A stretch of 64,000 nt of DNA, taken from contig DASUEU010000089.1 in NCBI GenBank assembly GCA_036274895.1, positions 133,041-197,040 on the forward strand, given 5' to 3'. This document shows, in pieces, positions 40,522 through 48,675 of this stretch; within the stretch, counting starts at the first letter, position 1, and the number at the start of each line of letters is the position of its first letter. The DNA is from CALMKX01 sp036274895. GTDB taxonomy: Bacteria > Acidobacteriota > Thermoanaerobaculia > Multivoradales > SZUA-115. The position numbers were made by a program, and so were the translations under genes. The notes below the pieces were generated by a model. That model saw nothing but the letters and a program-made list of their open reading frames with translations. It did no database searches and was not told the DNA's origin.

Positions 40522-42014
40522 GGCGCTATGCCGTTGGGGTTCTCGTCCCGGAGAGTCCGAGAGCAGTCAAGCACATTCGATCCCCCTTGGGGCCTCAACA
40601 GAGCCTGCATCAGCGCTCGATGGCCGACGGTATAGACGTTCCCATTACGAATATAGGGTGCTTCCTGAGGGTTCGTCCCTTCTGTAGCACCGCCTTCGAG
40701 AAAGGCCCACACCTCACCCGGAATCACCGTCAGATTTGGCGCCTCAGACGGAAGGCGAAGCGAGTTTTCGATACGCTTCCCCTCGCCGTCTAGAGCCTGA
40801 AGGCTCCATGAAGTTCTCCCAGTAGAAGGGGCGAAGGCCCGCTCAAGTAACACGAGCTTGCCGCCCCAGGCGAACAACGCTGTGTTCCCAGATGACTTCT
40901 CTTTCGCTTGATAGAAGGAGGTCACCATTGCCCAGAACGGCCGAGCAGGATTTGGCGTTAGTTCAGGCACCCAGTCGGTAGTGAGGCGTACCAGTCGTTC
41001 AATCGTCAGTGGCTGATCGAATATGCCGGGCTTTAGGTGGGTCGACCTAAGCTCGACCCTATCGCTGTCCCAGTGTATCCAGAAGGCCCTGGATCCAACG
41101 ACTGCCATGTAGGAGCTCATCTCCACGTAGAATTGGCGGGAAGGGAGCCTGTAGTCCAGTAGCTCTACCACGTGCCCCGATCCCGCCTTGTCGAAGTAGA
41201 CAAAGCCCGCTGCCCAGCTGAGCCCCTCCCTGAAAGGGAACCTCCGCCTTAAATCGCAATACGCAAGGACTCCGTCGCGCGCTGGAATCCAGTCCCATAT
41301 AGCTGCGAGCTCGTAGTTCGCGTGTCGAGCAGACGCCACAGGAGAGGTAACTTTCACCTGTTGGGGCCAGAGTATCGGTGCCGACCCCGGAGGCGACGAT
41401 ACAGGAACCAGTGCCCTCCTAACTGGATCAATCTGAAGGATTGAGTCGCCCACCGCGCGCAGAATGAATGGTGCCTGATGCGAAGGGTCGAATCCCATCC
41501 AAGGCACTAACGAGTGCGAGGGAGGATCTAACTTCCAGGCAGTACGATTCCGGCCATTCAAGAGTATAGTCCGCCGATCAGCCGGTGACCACAGACCAGA
41601 CTGGATCAATTCATTTCGCAAGTTGGCTGGCATCTCGAAGCTGCTGCAGGATTGCTCCCGCTGAGGGGCGGCATCGTCCGGCTGCTGAGGCGATACCTCT
41701 CGGCTCGACTTGCGTAGACCCACTCGCTGAGCGGCTAAGTTCGTAACGAAGGCGGTTCCGGCGTGGTCGCTCCATCCCGACTGTCGCGTAGTGGCGGTCA
41801 TTAGTGAGCCTGGGCAAATCCCGGGCATCCCCTGACAGGTAAACTTTCCCGGGGTGTAACCCTCCTCGGCGATCTGACCCAGCGCACTTCCACACCAAAG
41901 TGGCTCGGTAGGTCCACCAGCCTTCTGGCTGGGGCTAGGTAGGGGAGCGACGAAGAAGGTTAAAGCCCCGACGAGGGAGAAAACCAGGATGCGGGCGACT
42001 CTTTGTCGGTCCAT
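40518..42014 (-). CDS. Secreted protein of unknown function, first gene of CHAT cluster
   Basis: A 498-residue protein. ATG 42014 is chosen for its AGGAGG site and because it begins a signal peptide (MDRQRVARILVFSLVGALTF). Repeated Trp/Phe-rich strands (WIPARDGVLAYCDLRRRFPF, AAGFVYFDKAGSGHVVELLD, LFAWGGKLVLLERAFAPSTG, PEAPYIRNGNVYTVGHRALM-like end) suggest a second propeller-like fold. No family is recognised. It overlaps the propeller membrane gene by 4 bases, so the two should be made together, and with the CHAT protease they form a three-gene unit of lower GC than the neighbours. Confidence 0.7.
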   Translation of the reverse strand: MDRQRVARILVFSLVGALTFFVAPLPSPSQKAGGPTEPLWCGSALGQIAEEGYTPGKFTCQGMPGICPGSLMTATTRQSGWSDHAGTAFVTNLAAQRVGLRKSSREVSPQQPDDAAPQREQSCSSFEMPANLRNELIQSGLWSPADRRTILLNGRNRTAWKLDPPSHSLVPWMGFDPSHQAPFILRAVGDSILQIDPVRRALVPVSSPPGSAPILWPQQVKVTSPVASARHANYELAAIWDWIPARDGVLAYCDLRRRFPFREGLSWAAGFVYFDKAGSGHVVELLDYRLPSRQFYVEMSSYMAVVGSRAFWIHWDSDRVELRSTHLKPGIFDQPLTIERLVRLTTDWVPELTPNPARPFWAMVTSFYQAKEKSSGNTALFAWGGKLVLLERAFAPSTGRTSWSLQALDGEGKRIENSLRLPSEAPNLTVIPGEVWAFLEGGATEGTNPQEAPYIRNGNVYTVGHRALMQALLRPQGGSNVLDCSRTLRDENPNGIAP

Positions 42015-42221
42015 TTTGAATCCTCCTAGAACTTCCGGTTGACACCCCGCCGCTGGAAACACGACCACACAGCGGTGCCGTCCTTTGGCCAAGCAGCCCG
42101 CGGCTGCATCGGTCCAGTGTGGCGACAGCGGGGAGTCCAGAGTGGAGTTTAGCAGCGTGGTCGCGATGCCTCAAGTGGCAAGATGAGCTGGGGCTCATGT
42201 GCTCCTCGGGGAAGCTGGTAG

Positions 42222-44198
42222 TCAGACTTCCTGCCCCAGCAGCCGCTCACTGGCCTCGCGTCCGGCTAGCTTGAGCACCAGAGACTCGCTCTCGACTAAC
42301 TCCTGCGGAGGCTCCGTCGTCGTGGTCACGATGTACTGGAAGGGCGCAGCCTCGAAGCGAGCCTCCAGACCGGCGGCGAGGTGGAACAACCGGTGGTAGT
42401 GGGAGAGGCCCAGGTCCCCTTCCCGGGGACTGTCGTGGATGAGGAAGGCCGGGAGGCCGGCTCGGCCTTCGATGGCCAGAAGGAGAGACGCCAGGTCGAA
42501 GACCAGCACTTTCAGTGATTCCATGGCAGCGCCACCTACCAGGAGCCTCGCCCGCAGTGAATCGCCTGAGAGCTCGAGATGGGTCTCCGCGTCCGCGCCG
42601 AGCAATGCCTCGGCGATGCTCCGGAAGTGGGTTCGAAGAGGAGCCAGAGCCCTATCTGCCCCGTCTCGGTACGCGGAAAGGGTGGTCCTGTGCTGCGAGT
42701 CCCGGGCTTCCAGGCCGCCGATCTCTTTCGTGAGGCGCGACGACTCCTCGCGAAGCCTCTCCAGCCGATCGAGGTGCTCGACGGTTACGGCCGCAGCGAG
42801 CCATTCCGTGCGATGCTGTTCCTCGCGGGTGCGCTGCTCCTCCTCCAAGCCTCGAAGCTCCCTGCGCAGGTCGGCCTCGCGGCTGCGCCTTGTGACCAAG
42901 AGGCATTCCAGGCGGCTCACTTCTTCGAGATTCCTCACCATCTCTGCCTCTGTGGTGCGCAGACGGTCCTCGACCCGGACCCTCTTGGCATCGAGGTCAG
43001 CCGGGTCCCAGACCAGGCTGGAGAGCCCGCAGCCCTCAGCCAGTGCCCGATCGATTGGAACAGAGCAGACAGGACAGTAGTCCCCAAGGAGCGCCTTGAT
43101 TGTCGCCGCTTCGAGGGTCGAGTCCTCGCCCCGGAGCTTCTGCTTTGCGTCCTTGTGCAGCGCTACGAGGCCCTCTGCCTTGTTCCGCTTCTCCTCGAGG
43201 ACAGCGATCTGCCCAACAATCTCGTCCCGCTCCAGGCGCAATAGGTCTCGCTTCTCGACAAGATCGGTTGCGTCGAAGGGTCGTTGCGCTTCGCGCATCG
43301 TCTTCTCAGCGTTCTCTCGCAGCACAGGAAGGGCGAGCGTGCCGGGCGGAAGGGTCGCGGCATCCACCAAGAGTCGGCCTGCGACGTGGCCTCTCATGCG
43401 CTCCTCTTCCCGTGGCAGGCTCGCCCTCTCCTGCTCGAGGCGCTTCCGTTCCGCGGCGAGCGCCTCAATCTCCTGCCTCAGAGTCAACTCGCCCGTTGAA
43501 AGCACGCGCAACAGAGCCCGCACTGCAAGTAGATTCTCCTTCGGGGCTCCTGCAGCGGGCGATCCGGAATTGCTCGTAGGATGCCGCCACGAGAGGAGGT
43601 GAGAGAAGCGACACTCCTGGTCCCTGGCGAGCCAGGCAAGGGCGGTGAGCCAGGCGTGTTCGGGCCGCCGCGATGGCAGGAACTCTTGCAGCCCAGGGTC
43701 AAGAACCCGCTCCAGGATGGCCTCCACGAGCGGCTCGATGCCGGGTCTCCTGCCAATCTCCCCGGCGAGGTCTTCCGGTGCGCGACCTTCGACTGCCACC
43801 GATCGGTTGGAGGAAAGGGACCGCACTACGCCCCAGGTCCGGCCGGCAATCCTGACCTCGGCTCCGACCAAGCCTTCTGGAAAAGCCAGCGCGACGCTCC
43901 CGCGCAGCTCGTCCTGGGCGAACGTCTCTTCGCCGAGGCAGTACCGCAAGAGTCGGCAGAAGAGGGTCTTCCCGGCTCCATGGCCGCTCTCCTGCTGGCG
44001 ACCCAGGGCCGCAGCCGCAGCACCCGGGTCTCGGGACCAGATGATGTTCAGCCCCCGCCGCAAAGCGATGTCTCTCAGTACCTCACCCGACTTGCTCCAG
44101 ATCACCAGGCGTCGCACCCAGAGGGCAGGCTCCTTGCGATCTGGATTCAGCTCGAAGTCCACGGTAGCCTCACGAAACAGCTCTCTCTGCCTCGCCAT
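42222..44198 (-). CDS. Rad50/SMC-like ATPase with zinc hook (DUF2326-like)
   Basis: A 658-residue protein. ATG 44198, preceded by GGAGAGG, overlaps the methylase stop by 29 bases. The Walker A motif GHGAGKT lies at 72-78, then a head domain (WVRRLVIWSKSGEVLRDIAL before it). Long charged coiled coils flank the motif YCPVCSVPI at about 372-380, a CxxC zinc hook as in Rad50. The C-terminal head includes ESLKVLVFDLASLLLAIEGR and AFLIHDSPREGDLG, with the Walker B-like Asp and DUF2326-type ending. Such ATPases tether DNA ends or sense DNA in defence systems. It is the last gene of the four-gene operon with a methylase and two helicases. Confidence 0.83.
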   Translation of the reverse strand: MARQRELFREATVDFELNPDRKEPALWVRRLVIWSKSGEVLRDIALRRGLNIIWSRDPGAAAAALGRQQESGHGAGKTLFCRLLRYCLGEETFAQDELRGSVALAFPEGLVGAEVRIAGRTWGVVRSLSSNRSVAVEGRAPEDLAGEIGRRPGIEPLVEAILERVLDPGLQEFLPSRRPEHAWLTALAWLARDQECRFSHLLSWRHPTSNSGSPAAGAPKENLLAVRALLRVLSTGELTLRQEIEALAAERKRLEQERASLPREEERMRGHVAGRLLVDAATLPPGTLALPVLRENAEKTMREAQRPFDATDLVEKRDLLRLERDEIVGQIAVLEEKRNKAEGLVALHKDAKQKLRGEDSTLEAATIKALLGDYCPVCSVPIDRALAEGCGLSSLVWDPADLDAKRVRVEDRLRTTEAEMVRNLEEVSRLECLLVTRRSREADLRRELRGLEEEQRTREEQHRTEWLAAAVTVEHLDRLERLREESSRLTKEIGGLEARDSQHRTTLSAYRDGADRALAPLRTHFRSIAEALLGADAETHLELSGDSLRARLLVGGAAMESLKVLVFDLASLLLAIEGRAGLPAFLIHDSPREGDLGLSHYHRLFHLAAGLEARFEAAPFQYIVTTTTEPPQELVESESLVLKLAGREASERLLGQEV

Positions 44199-47100
44199 GT
44201 TCCAACCTCTCCAGGAAGGACGCAAGGTTCTGCTCGGCTTGGACCGTATCGATCGCTTCCAACAGATGGACAGCTACTTGGACCCGGGTTGACAACCAGG
44301 GTTGATTGCCCGCGGGCAAACGTTCCCCAGCCGACCAGAAGCCTGTCCCTGTCTCTACTTGCAGGCCACCGCCAGCCGTCAGGCGCTGAACCGCGCGCCC
44401 CCAGGCGAGATCGCCGTGGCCCTGGCGGCCAACGCTGAACCGGAGGACGTTCACCGGCAGAGGCCTGGCCTCCGTCCCGATGGCCTGGCGCCATGCCGTC
44501 GCCGCTCGGCCATCCATGAAGGGCAAGGCCAACGCTGGCGCGAGAACCAGCTGTGAAATGAGCGTCACCCGGTTCGGTTCGACGGGACCTGAAAGCGCAC
44601 GCAAGGTCTCGGCCAGTGTCAGCAGCGTGAAGTCGTCCTCTGAGAGGGCTGGGGGTCGGGCCAACTCCCCGGCTGGCACAGCGCCGAGCCTTTCGAGGAG
44701 GTCTGGCGCCACCCGAAGTGGCTCGGGAGGTTTCGCTTGGGCCTCCTGCACCCTCGCCGGATGCGCCACCAGTGCGCTCGCCGGCGGCGGATCCAGCACG
44801 GTCTGGTAGGGCACGCCGGTTTCCATCGCCACCGCCATGGCGTCGTAGATCTCGAGGATCGTGTCTTTAGTCCGATAGGTACCCCAGCGCTTCTCATCCT
44901 TCTTCCGGACGCCGGGAAAAGCAGCAAGGATGTGCTGAAGCTCATCCTTCGTCAACCCATAGACCTCGCGTGCCACGTAGGCGTCGATCTCGGCCAGGAG
45001 TCGTAGGCGCTTCTCCTCAGACAGCTCCCCGGGGACCGCAGATTCGTTCACCCGCGGTGACACCAACCCTTCCTCAGTCGATGCCTGCCAGAAGGGAACC
45101 ATCTCGTCACTTGTGCACAAAAGCTGTAGAACTCGGGGCACAAGGTAGCCAACATCTATCGAATCCCTAGCGCCCCGCGGGAATGGCATACTGTCCAAGA
45201 TCGTGTAGGTCATGGAGAGACTGACCTTCAGTCTTGCGAGGAAGTCCATCGCGAAGGAATTGGCAATCGACAGCCAGAAAGGGTAGGCCCACAGGCAGTC
45301 TGGAAGGAACACGATTGTTGGTACTTTGTGACCACAGATCGCTCCCGGAGGTATGAGCGTAGCCACCAAGGATCGCTCGTTTGTCGGACTCGTTACATCG
45401 CAGAAGCCAATCCGATATCGCACGTACCTCTCACGCGCCTTGTCCGGAACCTGATCAACCGGGATGTACCACTGCGGCTGGATGGACTTCGTCGTTTCCG
45501 AGAACGGGAGCTCTTCCCACTCCGCCTTGCGCCCGCGTCCCGAACGATAGCCCTTCGCTCGGTGGTCGTACTGGCCCACCATTCGGCCTTCGTAGACAGG
45601 TACACCCGTCGCGTCCTCCGTGAAGAGCTCCCGGTCGTTGCCCATGTCGATCTCACGCATGTAGTGACGATGAGGCGGGTTCGTTGACTGGTCACCGAAC
45701 TTCGGATAGCGCTCGTACATCTTGGCTGCGATGTCGATGTCGCGCTGACTCGCAAACTCCATGACAGCCAGCGCATCGGGCGAGAATGCCTCGACGATCC
45801 GCACCGGCATGTAGAGAGCGTTGCCGGTCACCGCGCTGGCGAGCTCGGCCTGCGAGCGTATGTTGAAAGCGATCCTGAACTGCTCCGTCTTGCCAGGGCG
45901 CGTAGCGCTGTAAATGGTGAACTTGGACCGACCATCGATGCCGTCGAACCACACCTTCCGCTTGTTCTCGAATCCGAGGAAGCCGTAGAGCTCACAGCCT
46001 TCGAAGAGTTCTTTCCGGATGGCCATAGAGTTAGCGCCGTTGTAGAGACCCTCGGGAACGATCTGTGATGCGCGGCCACCACTTCGGACCGTCCGCAAAG
46101 CAGTCTCCACGAACATCCGGTAGGTGTTGAAGTCCCCCTTGCCGAGGTCGCCCGGCGCGAAAAGGGTGAAGCGTCCGCTCGCCTTCAGGAAGTGCACCAA
46201 GGCGTAGAGATCTCGCTGGTAGGAAGCCCACTTGCGGGCGATGGAGACATCGGCGATAAGGTGGTCGATCGTCGCCTCCTGCCCGTCCGGATCCTGGAAA
46301 CGGATGTTGGGATCGTATTGGGAGAAGAACTCCTTGGAGTCCGGGCTGAGGGTGTCCCAAGGCGGGTTCCCCAACACACAGTCAAAACCGCCTTCCCACC
46401 CACACGGATCCCCATCCTCGACCTCAGCCTTGGCCCGGAACACATGTGGGAAGGCCAGGTGCCAGTGGAAGAAGCGGTACTCCTCGGCCAGGCGCCTCAC
46501 CTCTGCCTTCACGACGGCCGGCACGGTGTGGGGGTTGCGCTCCAGCCTGCGGAAAGTCTCCTCCGTGATGGGCGGCGGGTGGCCGGGTTCCTCCTTCTTC
46601 CTCCACACGAAGGCTGCGCACCACGCATCCGCGAGCAGCTGCGAGTGCTCGTACTCCGTCGAGGCCAGGATCGCCCGAAACCGCTCTTCCTTCTTCTGCT
46701 CATCCGCCAGCGTCGTCCCCACGATCTCCTCGACGTGCAGCAGCTCGCTCCCCAGATCTCCGAGCGGCATCCATGGCGCTTGGCCCAGCGTGAACAGCTC
46801 GAACTGTGGCTTGGTGCGCTGCTTCTTGTTCAGCTTCTTGAGGTCCCGGCAATAGGCATTGTCGTCCCCGGTGATCGGCTCGAGCGCCGCATCGGGGATC
46901 CCACGGGAGATCAGCGCCGGCGTGGCCCCGAGCAGGCTATGGCCGCAGCGCAGGTGATGGTCGAGGAAGGACAGGGGCCGGCCCGGGTCCAGCGCCTCGA
47001 GCCAGAGAGAGACCTTGCACAGCTCGAGCGCCATGGGGTTCAAGTCCACGCCATAGAGGCAACGTCCGATCACGTCCCGCAGAGCGTGCCGAAGCTCCGG

Positions 47101-48675
47101 GGGCGGTGGCTCCTCCTCCTCGCTGCGCACAGAGGCCAGGCGCCGGGCGATGCGGTGGGCGGCGGCGAGCAGGAAGTGGCCGCTGCCGCAGGCCGGGTCA
47201 CACACCTTGAGGGCCAGCAAGGAAGTCTCCTTCTCCTCCTTGGACTTGCCGGCGACCGCGGTCTCGATCACGGGGTCGAGGGCGGTGTCGAGCAGGCACT
47301 CGATGAGGGAGGTCGGTGTGTAATAGCTGCCGGTGGTCTTGCGCTCGTGGCCCGCTGCCGTGGCGAGACGGAAGTGCCCGGCGGAGGCATCCACCTCCGG
47401 ATGGAGCTCGAGGAGCGACTCGTAGACGCTGCCCAGCTCCTCGGGGCCGAGGTTGCGCCAGTCCACAGGCCGGCGGCGGGACTCCTCCTGAGCCCAGGCC
47501 AGGGCACGGAAGGCCTCGAGCAGCGCTCCGTTCGAAAGCTCCGCTTCGTCGAGGTCGGGGGTGGCGCGAGGGCTCCAGAGGAAGGAGCCGAGGGCCGGTA
47601 GCCCCAGCTCCGGGCAGCCGCCATCCAGCAGCCGGAACACCAGCTTCAGCCCCTGCCAGAGGTCTCCATGGGCGGTGCCTCGCAACCGGCCCGCGAGGTT
47701 GCGCAGGCGCCGGGCGGAGTAGTGGTCCTGGTATCGCTGCTTGGCCTTCGGGTCCGCAGTTTCGGGCGCCAGTAGGTCGCGTTCCTCGGCCACCAGCAGG
47801 AAGATCAGCCGATAGGCCGTACGCAGCAGCTGTCGGTACAGCTCCTGCTTGGGCAGCTCCCCCGAGGCCAGCCGCCGGAGAAGGCGGAGGTTCCTGGGGT
47901 GGGAGACGACACCTTCGCCCACCGCCTGGATCGCTTCCTCCACTCCCTGGCGCAGACCATCCAAGGCTCGGGTGGAGGCCTGGCGGGCCTCGGCGGCCCA
48001 CTTCTCGAGCCAGCATTCGGCGGGGGGCCCTTCCAGGCGCGACTGGTGGAGCAGCCGGAAGAGCACGAAGAAGTCCGAGTACGCACCGGCCTCGAAGATC
48101 GTCTCGAGGTCCACCTCGACGTAGGCGTGGCGGGCCAGGGACCGACTGTCGCGCAGCAGGCGAAGCCTTCGGCCGTTCGAGGCCACGCCCCAGAGATGGG
48201 CCTCCGAACGGTTGAGCAGCTCCTGCACCAGGCTGTGAGGGGAGGTACGGGCGGCCCCGGCCACGCCCGGAGCGCGGCGGTCGAGGTCCACGTTCCAGCC
48301 CACCAGGTGGATGGGCACGTTCTGCCAGCCGTGGGAGACGGGATAGCTCCGGCCTTCGATCTCGAGGGCGCGCGCCGTGCCCAACCGGCCATAGCCCAGC
48401 TCCGAGAAGAAGGGCAGCAGCCAGCGCTCGCGGGTCAGCCCGGCGCCGATGTCGCCAGCAGGGAGGTGGGAGGTAGCACGCCGAAAGGCGGCCCAGACCT
48501 CCACCAGGCGGTTCCAGGCACGGCTGGCGGCCTCCGCCAGGCGCTCGTGAGGCAGCAGGTGATAGGTCTCGGGGCTCGAGCCCGGGAGTGAAGAGTCGCC
48601 GGAGGCGAGGCGGTCGAGGAAGCTACGGGGAAGGAGGGCGCCTTCGCTCCGCACCACGGAGGACGCGGTGCGCAT
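44170..48675 (-). CDS. Large Eco57I/N6-adenine DNA methyltransferase (DISARM DrmMI-like)
   Basis: A 1501-residue protein. The start at 48675 overlaps the helicase stop by one base (TGATG). The N-terminal 200 residues (LLPFFSELGYGRLG, VGWNVDLDRRAPGVAGAART, LWGVASNGRRLRLLRDSRSL) resemble the N-terminal region of type IIG-like enzymes. The SAM-binding motif I CDPACGSGHFLLAA is near 493-506 and the catalytic NPPW (VLGNPPWDTLSPDS) is near 768. Long target-recognition regions follow. It should methylate adenine in a specific site and mark host DNA. No obvious nuclease motif is seen, so restriction probably comes from the helicase partners. Similar methylases belong to class 1 DISARM. Confidence 0.87.
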   Translation of the reverse strand: MRTASSVVRSEGALLPRSFLDRLASGDSSLPGSSPETYHLLPHERLAEAASRAWNRLVEVWAAFRRATSHLPAGDIGAGLTRERWLLPFFSELGYGRLGTARALEIEGRSYPVSHGWQNVPIHLVGWNVDLDRRAPGVAGAARTSPHSLVQELLNRSEAHLWGVASNGRRLRLLRDSRSLARHAYVEVDLETIFEAGAYSDFFVLFRLLHQSRLEGPPAECWLEKWAAEARQASTRALDGLRQGVEEAIQAVGEGVVSHPRNLRLLRRLASGELPKQELYRQLLRTAYRLIFLLVAEERDLLAPETADPKAKQRYQDHYSARRLRNLAGRLRGTAHGDLWQGLKLVFRLLDGGCPELGLPALGSFLWSPRATPDLDEAELSNGALLEAFRALAWAQEESRRRPVDWRNLGPEELGSVYESLLELHPEVDASAGHFRLATAAGHERKTTGSYYTPTSLIECLLDTALDPVIETAVAGKSKEEKETSLLALKVCDPACGSGHFLLAAAHRIARRLASVRSEEEEPPPPELRHALRDVIGRCLYGVDLNPMALELCKVSLWLEALDPGRPLSFLDHHLRCGHSLLGATPALISRGIPDAALEPITGDDNAYCRDLKKLNKKQRTKPQFELFTLGQAPWMPLGDLGSELLHVEEIVGTTLADEQKKEERFRAILASTEYEHSQLLADAWCAAFVWRKKEEPGHPPPITEETFRRLERNPHTVPAVVKAEVRRLAEEYRFFHWHLAFPHVFRAKAEVEDGDPCGWEGGFDCVLGNPPWDTLSPDSKEFFSQYDPNIRFQDPDGQEATIDHLIADVSIARKWASYQRDLYALVHFLKASGRFTLFAPGDLGKGDFNTYRMFVETALRTVRSGGRASQIVPEGLYNGANSMAIRKELFEGCELYGFLGFENKRKVWFDGIDGRSKFTIYSATRPGKTEQFRIAFNIRSQAELASAVTGNALYMPVRIVEAFSPDALAVMEFASQRDIDIAAKMYERYPKFGDQSTNPPHRHYMREIDMGNDRELFTEDATGVPVYEGRMVGQYDHRAKGYRSGRGRKAEWEELPFSETTKSIQPQWYIPVDQVPDKARERYVRYRIGFCDVTSPTNERSLVATLIPPGAICGHKVPTIVFLPDCLWAYPFWLSIANSFAMDFLARLKVSLSMTYTILDSMPFPRGARDSIDVGYLVPRVLQLLCTSDEMVPFWQASTEEGLVSPRVNESAVPGELSEEKRLRLLAEIDAYVAREVYGLTKDELQHILAAFPGVRKKDEKRWGTYRTKDTILEIYDAMAVAMETGVPYQTVLDPPPASALVAHPARVQEAQAKPPEPLRVAPDLLERLGAVPAGELARPPALSEDDFTLLTLAETLRALSGPVEPNRVTLISQLVLAPALALPFMDGRAATAWRQAIGTEARPLPVNVLRFSVGRQGHGDLAWGRAVQRLTAGGGLQVETGTGFWSAGERLPAGNQPWLSTRVQVAVHLLEAIDTVQAEQNLASFLERLEHGEAERAVS

